This document shows, one piece after another, positions 35,601 through 50,600 of a stretch of DNA of 64,000 nt; position 1 is the stretch's first letter, and the number at the start of each line of letters is the position of its first letter. Made by a program: the position numbers and the translations under genes. Below the pieces are notes generated by a model. That model was not told where the DNA came from. It saw only the letters and a list, made by a program, of their open reading frames with translations, and ran no database searches. Source of the DNA: Tubulanus polymorphus (taxonomy: Eukaryota > Nemertea > Palaeonemertea > Tubulaniformes > Tubulanidae); the NCBI RefSeq assembly GCF_964204645.1, contig NC_134035.1, positions 2,122,001 to 2,186,000 on the forward strand. Reading direction: 5' to 3'.

Positions 35601-38600
35601 ACCTTCTTATTCCCTGATTGTCAACTCTGGTGAAATATTTATATCCGTTGCATTGCTACGGCAAGACGCGGTATACTGAGTATACATGTACTTGTCCCTA
35701 CTCGGTACACAGTCAGCTCAATGAATTCTACTGAAATTGATTTGGAAAAACGTTCCGTTTCCCCAATTCTGAACTGGATAAAATATTTACTGATTTTCAA
35801 CTCGATGCAATACTAACAGCACGCCCAACGCTACCAAATAAGGCGGAGTTTACTGTTGTTTGATGTTTGTGTTTATCCAGTCAACTATCCATTGATGAAT
35901 TTTTTTTTTCGTGCACTTATATAAACTGTAGATATTCCCTCTAAAAATGATGTCTCTTCCTTCTATTCATTTAAGGCATCGGAAGAGAATTGTAACATTC
36001 CCGAACGTCATGGCCAGTTACTGTTATTACAAGATTCTCTGATGAAACTCGGGGATTTCAAGGTAAATAATGACGCATTTAACACGATGTAAAACCGTGA
36101 AATTGATCAGGCGCATGTTCCACAGCTCCACGACTATGATTCATTCCACCTGATGATGTGGAACTGTGAATCTCAATGTATCTTTGAAATTTGAACGCAT
36201 AAGATTTGTTTACAATTTATCTACAGTTGACATGGATTATTAGAGTGTTTCATTCGACTAAATTGGAAATGAACTGATTTCAACGCTATAAAGTCAAACT
36301 TAACCTATGAATATGGAACTGGGTCCAGTTTTCAAGAAAGATTCCGCATCTTAAACCGGCTAGCACCTTGTCCAAATATTGAATTTGTGTTTTTTTTTTC
36401 AGCAATGTTTACAATGGGGCGAAGAGGCTTTCAACGAAGCTCTCGTATTCTATACATTGTCGAATGATACGAGTATGAAAATAGAATGGGTCACAACGAT
36501 GACGCAATTACTCGACGGCCTCGAGAAGTAAGTTCATCGCACAGCGCTGACTAACGAATAGGGGGGTCACTGGAACGTTTAACAGTGACGTTGAATCTAG
36601 CCGAGAAGAAAATTGGTTGAAATATGTTAAAACCTTTTCATCGGCAATTCACTCAGTTGATTCTTAGTATATGCTACACGACATTGCGCTGAAGTCGATC
36701 AACTTGCAGGCCTGAGTTGAAATAGACGAAAATCAAAAACTCAATAGCGTTTAGGGGAGAGGATTCTTCCCGGGACACAAAAGAATTATGATGCATGAGG
36801 ATCTGTAGTAGTTCTTAGCCACGAAACCCAGTTGTGCTGTTGATTGAGCTATTGTCCTAGAAAATACACAAACATGATAATGTTCATTACTGATTTCACT
36901 AAAATTACAAAAAAAAAGGCCATTTCAGACCATCCAGTAATGTTTATCATAAATCTGAACAGTTCGGCTGAAATCACTGATGAATACCGGTATATTTTGA
37001 AAGCGTTTCCTTATTGTTATACGTAGGTGTATTTCTCATGATGAGGTCATCGAATTTTTGCCGGCGAATAAAACCAGTCGATTGATGAAGAATTTATTGA
37101 AAGTGATTGAAATCGCTTTAGACATTCCCGAGTCGTCGACCGACATGGCGGTCGGTTCCGTTCATCCGTGGATTATTCTTTATCGCCTCATTCTACAGTA
37201 AGTTGTTATCTTTACCACGTGCTCTGAAATGGTTTCAAGGTTGGATTTAGGGGAGCAGGTTGTTCAAGTTGCTGTATTATTCCAGAAATTTTTTAAGGGC
37301 CCCTCAAATTGTTAGTCTAAAGATTTCAAGTACATGTACATGCAATTCTATTGTCAAAAGCCTTGTGAATGTCTTTGTAGCTACTTAATTCAGTGTTCAT
37401 CAGTGCTCTCCACAACAGGTTTTAGAGGGTGGTCACACCTTTCATTTCCACATCAACCCCTCTGAAAATCAGCCAGTCTTTATAGAATATCAGAAAAAGG
37501 GTGTTTCTTTGACCATTAGACATGACCCTTCAAATTTTCCCAGATCTGCCCTCGGGTTGGTTAAGTCTTAATGAATTGATGTGAATTTCAGCGAAGAGAA
37601 AAAGTCGTCTGTTGCTGTTGCTACGTCTGCTGAGAAACCCAGTCTTCCGTCGTCATTTCTGTTTTTGAACATGGCTCACGATTGTCTCGGGAGGTGCGTA
37701 AATCATTGCATATAACATCTTCCTTGAATCATTCGTTTTAACATCATCTAGTACCAACAACTGCAATATATTACCAGTACATACATCATCATCATCATCA
37801 TCATTATCATCACACGGATCTGTCATCATCCTCTTCGGTGTTTCTCATTGATGTTGCCATTTTTTGCGTATTTTGTAGAAAGACAAGGAGTCATTCCTTT
37901 CACAAAACTGTTTTGATTATTTTCATGTTGCAGGCATTCGTCGTGCACGAATTCCGACGGAGCGTTGTTGTTGTTCTTCGTCGATCAAATCTGGGAGATG
38001 GTGAAAGGTTACACGAACGAGAATCAACATCCGCACCACGAGGAATTGGAACTCGCGCTCGAGCAGTGTATCTATTGTCTGTATAATCATCCGAATAAGA
38101 AGGGTAAAGCACGCCATCTACAGGATCATAACGTCAATCAGGTACGTTTTGATTGATTGACAGCCCACTTTTCATCCCTATTCGTCCATGGATGCCATTT
38201 GAGTTGTTTTGGGAAATTTTGAACACACTCTGACATACCGTAATATGTTCATGACGAGAAAATGATTCCAGACCATATAAGTATATGTTTTAAGGTAAAG
38301 CCAATATCTGAGTTTAAAAATTTGGGGAAATTAAGTCAGTTTGGCAGCAGCCGTTGTTGGCGTTGAAGTTGGTATTGAAAGAGTTAAATGGTTCATAAGT
38401 ACCATATATCAATTATATAGAATTTGAGTTGGGTATACCATGGACGTACTCTGTCCTCGTTCATGGATAGAGGTTAAATGGATGAAGGTTTTTGAGGAAA
38501 ATATTAACGGGTTTTAACTTATATTCTTGAAACTGTATTCATACCTTCACAGCACTATATTGACCATGTTTTATTCATTGATTGTAGATAACGTTGTCGT

Positions 38601-41600
38601 GGGAAAGTGCTGTGATGTTGTTTTATTACTTCAAACCGAAAACGCTCCCCGAATTCGACAGCTACAAAACAAGCACAGTTTCCGCCGATGTAAGTCTTAA
38701 TAGAACATGATGTGTGGAAAGAGTGGAAACTTCACCAAATTCATTCTATTTCACATGGTTCCCACAGAACACAGGGAAATGGGGAAAAACTTGGAAATTT
38801 TGTAATGATAATTCCCAGTTTGGAAATATTTGGGAATTTGAAAAAATGTTCTTCAAATCAGGGAAGATATTTGGGAAGTTAATTTACGTTTCACACATTG
38901 CATTTGCCAAGGGCAACTTTCTTCAGCAATTTCCCTTGAAAATCATATTCATCAACCAGTCGCCACTAAAATGTTGACTGTAACATGACAATATGTGTTC
39001 ATTTTCATTTGGGAAAATTAAAAAATCACCCATGAAATACTTGGAAAAAACTTGGGAACTTTTGATTAATATAACTGAGGGAACCATGATTTGATTTGAT
39101 CTAACAAAGGCAAATTCAGATTTGTGGTGATCGATGATGTTCGTTGATTTCAGTTAGAGAATCTGCTGCGTAGGATAACTCTACTCATACCGAATACCGA
39201 CGTGCCGCAGATTACTATCGATTCTATATCTCAGTTCATCGACGGCGTTACGCAAGCTCCGCCCACTTTCCCCGAAGAACATCAACCAGATGACAGGTGA
39301 GTGTGTTGTGTGTGAGATGAAACAACTGCTTTATTATCTGATGGATGGACTGATGTGTATTCTGAGTGTAGAAGTTAACAAAAATTGTGCTAAATTGAAT
39401 TCAAATCATGGGGTATAGAAAGTACTAGCATCGTTAGAATAGAATTTGACGGAAATATCAAGGAAATAATATCTATATTTCCTGAAAAATTGTGATTGTC
39501 CCGCTGTGAGTCTGGACTGCGAGTATGCAATCAAAGAAAATAGGTCTATGTCACATGTCAGCAAAAGAAAACTTCTGTATCTTATCTTTCAGGCCTGTGA
39601 TCAATGAAATTTATTACTTACTCGCCGATTACTACTTTAAAAACAAAGAACAGGGGTACGTACGATTTATAGAATTGTCTCTTAATGATATTAGGTGAAG
39701 CTACTGAGTTGTCTGTACTAAAAGACTTGTGTCGTCGTGTCATTTCAGAAAAGCGATCAAATTTTATTTGCACGATTTGTGTCTGAACCCAGAGAGGTTC
39801 GACTCGTGGGCCGGTATGGCGCTAGCGAGGAGCAGCAGGCTGGAACAGAAACTGAATTCGGTACTTATACGCACGCATTTTATGTAATATTTTGCGATAT
39901 GTCATTCATCACACGCAAAAATTTAAGTCCCAATTTATGTTTCCAATTCAATTTCTTGAGTGTAAGTCGTTATTTGGACGCGAGTGGTTGCATTACTTTA
40001 GTCTTCTATTTTTTTATCCCGCTTTGTAGCCTATTTCCAATTCAGTTTACTCGAGTTTTTATCATGATCGTGACAGCTATGGCTTAGTCCCTTGTGCCTC
40101 TTCAACTGTCTATTTAGATTTCATGTATGTATTCAATAATTGTGTGATTTCTGATCAGCGTATTATGATTTATATTCATGTATAGAATGAACTGAAGTCG
40201 GAGCCGGCGTCCGTATCGAAGGTAGCCGCCAGTGCTCTACGTTGTTTCAAGCGAGCGCTCGAGGTCGATTCTACTAACAGTAAACTGTGGATCGAGTACG
40301 GCTCGTTTTCGTATAGCCTACGAGCTTATTTCTCGCGACAAATCAAACAGGTCGGTCAATAAATCATTGCGCAATACACCGGGTAGTATTGATGTTCAAC
40401 AGGTGTTAGAATAGGGATTGTCCCTGTTGTTTATTTGGTTTGTGAATTTCGTTAGATTTTTTGATTGAGTGTCCCTTACAGACCCACCACACCTGCCGGG
40501 AGCGAAACAGGGGGTTTGATTTTGAAATCGGAAATCGAAGTACAGATATAGTTGTTTGCTCGGCGGTCTAATTTACAGAATTTTCTTTTTTAAATCGAAG
40601 TACATAATTGGAAATTCGGTTCCAGTTCATTGCTCAACAGGTGTTAGCACACTGACATCAGTCTTGTATTTAGCGTCTTTTTAGATTCAGTATTTATGAA
40701 ATTTGATAACATGCTTTCTAAGTGTTATATTTTCAATGAACAATAAACAAGTGATAGCCACCTTGCAGGAGGGGGGCTATTTTTCAGTTCAGAATTTCAT
40801 TCCATACGTAGGCAGGTGTCAATTTTTTTCGATTTAATGTTTAAGAATAGCAAATCAGGATTAAAAATTCTACCGGTTACTTCCATCTGGTTTACAGATC
40901 AGAGACCAATCAAAAACTACCTCAATAAGCGTGCGGTATTATCATGCCGTATCTTATTAGCCGCAAAAAAGTCTCGAATGTTTTTGTTGTGCGAACATTA
41001 AATATTGAATGTAACTCCTGGTGTGAATGTAGCTATAGGAAGCATATATCACACAGTATTGAGATTATTAATTATCTGTATTTGCAGAACAACTTGATTC
41101 CATTGACGGAAGAAAGTCGCAGTCTGGCTACGAGTAAACAAAGCGACATGATGGAACTGGCTTTAAAGTGCTATAATAAAGCGTATGAAATCGAAGGCGA
41201 GGCCGGCGATGAATTGTGGCTGTTGAATTACATGCTCGGAAAAGCTGCAGAGAAAACAAAACAGTCTCCGAAACAGTTTCTCACGCACTACTTAGCTGTG
41301 AGTAAACATTCGTTGATATGAAGTGGTTTTTGATTTCAGAGCCTGTTTATATTGATGTTCACTTCGCAATTACTTAACTCTCTGACCTGATTTAGACATC
41401 GTTGAAGGAGATTGGGGCCCAGTTCAACAGTTGTGAGTTAGAGTTAACTATGAGTTAAAATCAGTTCATTTTCAATGTTTCAACTCTAAGAGTCAAATTG
41501 AACTCAGAACGGTGGAACTGGATCCTGAATAATAACAAGGCCCCTGAATGATATAAAACTGATCTGATGAGACTTCTATAAGTGATTCAAGAGCCCCTTA

Positions 41601-44600
41601 TGAGTCCTTGGTTGTAAATCATACGTTATATATATATTTCACGGTTCAAAGGGCTAAGAAACTATGGAACTATGTATTTTGCTCTTCAGGCAGCTGAATA
41701 CTTGCACGAAGAAGGGGCAAGATACCCGAAAAAGATTCACTATATGAATGTGGCTACACCTCACTACGCAGTAGAGTCTCTCGAGGTATTTTATTGATAA
41801 TCCTAATTCTGAGGAGTGGTTCATGAATATAATTGTTGTAATCGTTGACTGGTTTTCTAATTTGAATATAGATATATTTCCGTATTCATACGTCGATTGC
41901 TAAATACCTGGTCAGACAAGTACCGACTGAAGAAGAACTTGTTCTATTTGAGAAAACTGTCACAGAATGTTCTACATCTCCATTTGCGTTAGGCAATGAA
42001 CTAAAAAACTGGTAAGTCAATATAGAAAGTCCTCAGTGTGTGAATCATTGTAGTTTTAAGCATTCATAACTTACATAGCATTTTTTTTCAATACTGTATA
42101 AAGAAGAATTGTCTATCATTATACTTTAAAATCCCATGATACAAAAAGAGAAATGAGTCAAAAAGGTTTCATTGAGTGTAGTTTATTTCGATATTTTGAA
42201 GATTCAGTGTTCCTGAAGATGACTTGTAGTATATAATGGAAATGTCCAGTAAACTCCTAGCCGAAGAAAACCTTTTGAATCGTATTTTCATTACAACACG
42301 GTCAGAGTGTTTCATCAAGTTTATCTTTCATTATATTTCAGTTTGGCAATAACTGATGAGAGTAGTTCGTCAAATATCGGCCCGCTAACTCCACCACCTG
42401 GTCGCAAACCTACGATACACGCTGCTCCACAGGACCACGATTACTCGAGGCAGAAAAATGTGACGAGTAGCGAAAGCTCGGCAGAAGACAGCGCCGATAC
42501 GAGTTTCCACACGGTACCGCCGGAGAAGGGTGAAGTCGAAGGCCAAATAGAGGTTGTTAAAGGTCAGGTTGACGGATGGAAAACTACGATAGACGAAGAC
42601 GATCGCGAGAATTCGAAAGTAGAATCGAATGACGGAAAAGTGAAAGAATCCGATCTGAATCCGGAACAAGTTTCGAAACCGATGGCAAACAATGAGGATG
42701 TAAAACCTGCAGCTGTTACCGATATTGTATCGAACGCAGAAAAAGCTGTTCCGAAAAAAGAGACCAGTAATGATGGTCAATTATTTGGAGAAAAGAACGA
42801 AGCCTCCCAGACAACGTCTCTACTCGATCCAGTCAGTGAGAAACCCGTGGAAAAACAGACAACTCCAGCTTCTGCCGAACCGATGTCTGAAGAAAAAACT
42901 GATATAAGTTTGTTAAACAAAGAAGCAGATGATGTACAAGAAGTACAAGAGGCCATGGAAGTCGAGATTGAAGAGAATTCAGTAGTGAAGGAAGAAGGTA
43001 AATGTCGTCATATTGTATCATACAAGAACGAGAAATACCATATCCCTGAGATACAGATTTACATAATTTCAATTCCTTTAATTTCATTCACAACAGCGAA
43101 CAACAGCTCTCCTGAAATCGATAATTTGATGTCGGAGCTTGTGGGTCTGGCTTCTGCTCAAGGCGTAACACCGCCATCTGTCGGTAAAAAACCGCCAGTA
43201 GTTCCGGGCGATGTTGACTCTGATCATTCCAAGAAAGAACTAATACCGCCATCGAAAGAGTTTACTTCTGGGCAAATGCCACCAGTAGAAATAGACACTA
43301 TGCATGTAAGTTATTGATGATAAAACTTGATCAATTGATGAACATACAAATAGTACGAGGATGTTTTCGTTTACGTTAAACTAGTAAATATGTACTAGCA
43401 CTAATGCAAAAATTCAAATTTCAAAATTCAAAAATTTATTTATTCATCATAAATCAAGGTATATGATTGTGAATGAGAGAAAAAACTGAAAGGGTGAACA
43501 ATACAAACAATGAAGAGAAGAGAGAAAACAATATAATATCTAATATATACATATCTAATATATACATACAATATTCTTTACGTTATATTCACAAGTAATG
43601 CTTGATATGATTCATAGAATTTCTCGTTTAATCATTTCAGAGTATCTGTTTGTTCAGCTCCAGCCAAGATGCCGACGAAAGCATGAGCCAAACATCGAAT
43701 GACAATATGTCGTTTTCGGATATAAAATCTCATGACGTTATACCGTCGACTGATTTACCGCCTAAAGGCAAGGAGACAATAATTCTTCTATCGTCGGATG
43801 ATGGTGATAATATCACCGATACAAAATCAACAGATATTCCAAGCAGCGAAGAAAGCGAACCTCAACCATTCAATGTATCAACGCCCTCAGATTTATTTTC
43901 ATCGACCGTCGATGATGTAACTACCAGCACAATGGAAATTTGTTACGACAACGACGCGGTTAAGCCATCCGATGACGGTCGTGATGAAAATACAAAGAAC
44001 CGAGAGGACGTGGAGCAACTTACGGAGGGAGTAGGCCAAATATCATCATTAAAGCCTCATGATTTACCTCTTTGTTCGTCATCGCCGAGACCGGAAACAT
44101 CTGAAGTTGTGGAAGATACTCAAAATGATATATTCGAAGATCAAAACACTGAGAAGTCCGACTCTGTCGTAATCATCAGCGATACTCTTGACAGTGAATG
44201 TAATGTATCTAAAACTAGCGGAGTTGAGGTTACTGAAGTCGGTGAGAATCTTTCCGCAAAAACTGATAAAGAAATTCCTCAAGAAGAGGATTCTCATGCA
44301 AAGCCTGAAGTTTCAAAATGTAGCGCTTCAAAAGATTCAATGGCTGAAACCAGTGGCTTAAGCGTGGTTGAATCGGATGAAAAAGACACGAAAATTGAAG
44401 GCATCGAAATCGTTCTCGAAACAAGCGATACGAAAAAGCGTTCAGTGATAGAATCAGTTTCTGGAGAAAATCCGTCAGCCAATCAGAAGCCTCAAGAATA
44501 TTCTGAGAAAGAGATCGCTGAAAATGAGGCGTGTCACGAAACATCAACGGTTAAAAGTGATAAGGTTGTAGCAAATGTTGAAGAGGTTATGTGCGAACAT

Positions 44601-47600
44601 TCAAATGCCTCAGTTGCTGATCGAAATACCAAGCACTCGCCGGAGCCTGATAGCTCTGAGATTTTAGAGGATTCTGTCTTGGTTATTGAAAGTATCACTG
44701 AATTAGAATCGGAAGAGAAACATTCTGTTAGCCTGAAAAATCTGGAGGTTGAATCTGTTAATGAAAAAGCTGGTGTGAATGATCTTGCCGTAGTTGGTAG
44801 TGACGCAGTTGATGGAAAAGTAGCTACTGGTGATGCTTCTTCATTAGTTGTTGAAGAAGGTATCAGTGTCGCACAAAATGAAAAAGTAATGATCAAGGCC
44901 CCAGCGAATGATGAAGGATTGCATGCAGAAGGTGAAATTACCATAAAAACAGATGCTTTAGATTCAACTGAATTTAAGTTGGAAGGTGAAGCCAATAAAA
45001 AAGAAGAAAATCTCAAAATCTTAGGTGCTAAGGATGTTGATGAACATGTTCCTATGGATGAAGAAAATATTCAGCTGACAGCGGTCAAGACTCCATGTTT
45101 AACAGATTCTAAAGACCCATCCCAAAATGTACAAACTGTTAAAATGAAAATACCAGTGGCTGATGAAACTATTCCTATACCTCACACTACAGTTATAGAA
45201 AACATTGTGAAAGATGCAAGTTCAAATCTACTTGAAAAAGAACCATCAAATGAAGTGATCGATACTTGCGCTAAAATGACTACAGAAGCAGAGGATTCTG
45301 TGTTGCAACCAAGCAAAAATGTTGAAATGATTGAGGAACAATCTTTGAAAATTATATCCAGCCTTGAAGTAGAAGTAACAGAAGAACATAAATCAGAATC
45401 AATCGATTCTTTGAGTAGTAAGATAGATATGAAACCTATTTCTGATGAGGTGGCATCGGAAGTTAAATTTGGGATGGTTGATGACGAATTGAAATTGACT
45501 GAAAAACTACAACAAAACATTGATGCTGATACTGAAAAAACTTGTGAAAAGTCACAGGATCAATTGGTCATAGCAGAAAACATATCAACTATAAACAAAA
45601 ATACTTCTAATAGTAATACAGGTAAAGAAAAAGATGCTGGAAATAGAGAGAAACTGCAAGAAGAGGCAGATATTGATGAAATGGAAATCGGATCTAGTGT
45701 AGAATTTGTTGATAAAGAAACAACAGCTAAAAGTAATGAAGCGGGACCCAGTAAGCAAGTTGTTACAGAAAAAGAAGTTGCAAAGATGGATAGTAGACGT
45801 GCTAGTGACGATATTAAAGAAACCAAAGTTGAAAAAACTGAAGCTGGACATAATGGAGCAGTTTCTGAAGATTCAAAAGTTGAAGGGATCGAAACTGGAC
45901 CTGTTGGAGCAGTTCTTGAAGAAGCAAAACATGAGAAAATGGAATCTGGACCTGTTGGATCAGTTCTTGAAGAAGTAAAAGATGAAAAGATGGAAACTGG
46001 ACCTGTTGGATCAGTTGTTGAAGAAATTAAAGTTGAAAAGATGGAGACTGATGAGGAGGTTGTTGAAAAAGCAAAGGTTGAAGAAAGGGGAAAGTCGTCT
46101 ATTGGAGAAGTTGTTTCAGGAGAAACTAAAGATGAAACTGAATCTGTTGGAGAGAGAGGAGCAAAGGATGAAAATAAGAAATCCGGATCTACTGAAGAAT
46201 GGGTTGGCATAGAAGCAACAAAAGTTGATGAAAGAGAAACTGGATCCAGTGCAAAGGTTGTTGAAGATCAATCTAAAAAAGGATCTTCATCAGATAGTAT
46301 GAATTCTGGTAACCAGAATAAGATGGATTGTGGTCTGATAAGTGTGGAGACTGCAAGAAAGACAGATTCAACTCCAGGTGAAGCAGGACAAGGTGCTCAT
46401 AACACTGAGATAGTCTCCATGGATGAGGGAGCAAACAAACTTGTCTCTCAGGGAACAAATTCCAAAAGCATTCACTCCAAAGATGACTCATCCAAAAAAG
46501 AGCAAGGCTTGCAGGAAAACAAAGAAAGTGCCAAGAAAGAAGATTTTAAAACAAATACTTTGAAAGATTCTGCTGTAATTGTAAGAAAAGATCCAGAACG
46601 ACCGACTGTAGCTGATCCACGAGTTAAGGCCGTCTTGAATAAGTGTGCGGCCGCTTTACAGCTATGTCTGCAACGGTTTCCTACTCATTACAAATCTCAA
46701 TATCGTTTGGCTTTCATTCACGCTAAATCAATCACAAACAAGGTACTAAATATAGGGCCATATTTTCAGTACTCGACTAGTTAAGATTAATGCCTTCCTT
46801 ATGTTTCATAGATGGAATTGACAATCATCTTTTATAATAATATCTTACAGAATCTCCAGATGTCCAGAGATTATCTGTTGGGAACACCGAAATGGCAGGA
46901 AGTGCCATTCATGACCGCAGCCGGACTATTCCACGAAAGAAAACATACCAATTTCTTTAATGTAAGTGCATTTATGACGAATAGTTTCATGTTGAACATC
47001 TGTGTTATAGTTTACCAAATCAGATAGATATCACATATTTCGGCCTGTTGACACAATCATTAGCTGGAATACCATGGGCAACAGAAAGAAATAATAAATA
47101 TACTCAATGAATCAGTGGATGTGAGGGATGACAGAATTATAGATATCAGTTTCATTGTGGTTTCATTTTGAATATATTAGGAAAAATTTTAAGTTCGGGG
47201 CAAGTATTTTATTACCCATTTGCAATGGATTAGAGTGTTAATTCAATTGATAATCATCGATATTTCACATCAATATTCAGGGAGTTTGGCGTATACCGAT
47301 TGATGACATTGATCGATGCGGCACGTTCGCTACACACCTCTATAAAGCTGTATGGTTGCTGTTAGAGGTATTACTCGAACTGGAGGACAGCTCGATGTTA
47401 CTTTGGATTCATCAACAGCTTCAGAAAACACCCGAGGGCACGAAGTAAGTCTTATTGTAATTCCTTGTAAAAGATGTCTCCTCATTTCGGTATCATATTT
47501 CTTCATGTGAACTTGAAGATACGAATGATACAACAGCCATACCTGCTTTCAATCCGACTTGAATTTCATTGAGGTTAAGTTAAGGGGCCATTCATAAAGA

Positions 47601-50600
47601 ACATTGTAAGGATAGGGGATGAGGAACAAAAAGTTTCTGTTTCTAACTACGTGCATAATTCTTGAAATTGCATAAATTGGGTTATCAACAAAATTTTGCA
47701 TACATACAGCGCATAAATCTATATTTATTCGGTTTTCAGGAAGTATTTACGCGATGCCGAACGCATTGCTCTTTCTAAGTTAGCGCTGGACTGGTGTTTA
47801 TCGGCTCACGGCACTCGCGTTAAACAAATGAAACAAACATCCGGCTGCAATCCGCAAACATCTACTAGCGTCATGAATTCCGAGTCGCTGCACAAGTTCC
47901 TCATGGAAACGTATAAAATCTGGAGTATCGCCCTGAAGGGAAAACCAGGCGTCGTTAAAGTCAATTCTCTATTGATGAATGCGTTTAAACTCTGTAAACC
48001 GCATCTCGTGAGTATTATCTTAAAATCCTCTTTTTCGAATAGATCGGCTTAAAACTTACTTGTACGTCGTGGTTTTCATGTATTTGAATATTCATTGAGC
48101 AGGTTCCTACTGATGGAGATGTTCTGGAGGAAGCTATTCGTTATTGTCAGCAACAGGCTTCGATCAAACCCCAGGTCAGTACCTATACAAGGGTTTTGCA
48201 ATATTTTGAATCACTTAATCAACCACAAGCCGTCCTTAGAGAATGATTATATATTGATTGAAGCTTTCCAGCCTTTCTTACTGGGCCCTCAAGGTTGTGT
48301 TCATGTCCTAGCGTACATGTTCTCTATGAAAACTGCTCTAAATACAGTATATTTCTATGCCTTAATTCCTTAATTTTCACCGTCACTGCGCATTTATTTT
48401 GCACTGTGAAAGTGTGTCTTTTATACTTGTGTTTACTCATTTTAAGGCGACCACTGGCGACAAAGGACCGAAAACAAGCTCATCCACAGATGAAGATCCT
48501 TCGGTAATTTATAAGCTCGTTATACTTTTATCGATGGACCATTGAATCTGGTTTGCATTGAATAGAATTGAGATGAATTTAATGAAATTTCTCTGGCTTT
48601 GAGAAAACCATGGTTAGATCATCAGTACTATAAAGCCTAGCTCACAACAAGAATTTTGTGTTTATGCCCTTTGATGTTTAGTTCGCCTGCTATCGCAAAC
48701 ATTGAAACAAGAAACAACTGGAAACTATGTTTCCTCTTAGGAGTGATGCACTCGGTCATGAAACAAATGAGAAAAATGTTTCAGTTTCATATTATGTGCC
48801 CTTGGCTTAAGAACTTAGTGCCTGTCATGTCATTTCTTCCAAGAATCTTTTTGCTAACTTCAAAACTGATTTGAATACGTGTTATATTGTTATTTTGCTT
48901 TATTTCAGGAAAAGTTATCCGCAACACCAGACACGCACAATCCATCCTCATCGACTTCAATTACGAAGGCGTCGAAAGAACAGCTTCCGTTGCTACAACA
49001 GCAGCAGCAACAGCAACCACAAATAACGAAAACTAAACCAACCGTAAAAACTGTAGCTAAAGAAATTCCGGCAGCTTCGATTTTATCGACTTCTCTGCCA
49101 GCAAAATTTCCAGCCCAGGTGGTCCCTAAGGGCGGAACGAAACGTCCCGGTTCTCCACTAGTCAAACTTACGAAAAACGCTGACGGGTCTGAAAAACAAC
49201 GGAAAGTCGCCGGTAATCCGATCGTGTTTAATGCATTGGCGAATAAACCGCAGCAGCAGCAGCAGCAGCTACCGAACCAATCAAAGGTTGAGTCGTCTGC
49301 TGCAGCCGACAGATCGAATCGAATGTCAGAAAAGTCTCAGAAAATCGTCGAATCGATCATGAACCCGTTGTTGATGGAGAGCGCGACGACGACGAAGAAA
49401 CAACGACCGATGACGACCGAGGAGTTCATCAAGCTTTTAAGCGCGACGCAGACATCGACGGATGCCGAACCGCCGGCGTTGGTCGCGCTGCGCGAACGCG
49501 GTATCGTTGCATCGAAATCGCGGTCGGCGCCGAACGTTATACCGCAACGCAAGACGATAAGCCCTCAACAGCTGCAGCAACGTCGACTGCAGCTACAGCA
49601 ACAGCAGCAACAGCAGCAGCAACGTCAGCGGTTACTTTCGCAGAAAGTACAGAGTGGTAAAATGTGCGTTGTTAAAACGGCGGCCGGTCAACGTGTAGTG
49701 CAAGTAACGCCCGGTCAGCGCAGTTCGAATACGCCACCCGCTGGCGCGATCATTTCAAGTGGCGGTAAAACCGTCATCGCTCGGTCGTCCACGGGTAACG
49801 TTTCGACGAATCTCGCGAAGCAGCAGCAAGCTCACAGAAAATCATCACCGGTGGGAATAATTTCCACGTCGCCGCGATTTCCGCAGCAACAAACCGTCAA
49901 TAAGCAAACGGCGGGGGTATCGGTTAAAAATCGAAGCCCGGTCGCGTATCTACCGGTGTCCGGTATGAAGGCGCAATTAACCGCGCAGGGAATAAATGTT
50001 TCCAACCCGTCTTCTATCATACGTAAATCATCGCCCGGAGCGGCGGCACCTAAACTAAAACAGATTACCAAATCGGCGATACAATTCCGACAGCAACAAC
50101 AACAGGCGACGACGATGAGGGCGGCGACGTCGACCGTCAGAGTACGAGCTTCGGTTGCCGCGGCGTCGAGTGGCGCGAGACCGATTAAAGTAATCTCACA
50201 GCGAAGCTCGTCGGGCGTCGTGCGTAATAAATTCAACGCGACGACGAATCCCGTTCATTTAGTGTCCTCGACAGGGCAGCAGATATTCAGCGTTCAGCCG
50301 TTCATGTCGCCGGTGTCGCAGCGAGTTTCCATCGCGAACGCCGCCGCCGCCTCGTCTAAGGCGGCGACGAATGTTAAAACCGCACGAACGGCTCCTGCCT
50401 CGTCGGCTGTGAAAGTAAGTCCTTGATAATTCCAAGATGATAACTCCAAGATTTGAGTAAATGATGTTGATATATGTTTTATTCGTTTAATTACAGGTAA
50501 AACACGTACCTTCAAGTCTTCCATTAGTGACGATATCAGCGAGTGCTGGCGCCCGTATCGAACAACGTAAGCACACTCCACCACTTCATACCCAGCTGGC

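Noticed and set aside
45560-46210. 216-codon minus-strand frame and other antisense frames over CABIN1 exon 33
   Set aside because: Shadows of the Glu/Ser/Lys-rich sense codons; the sense frame is continuous and ends in conserved CABIN1 sequence.
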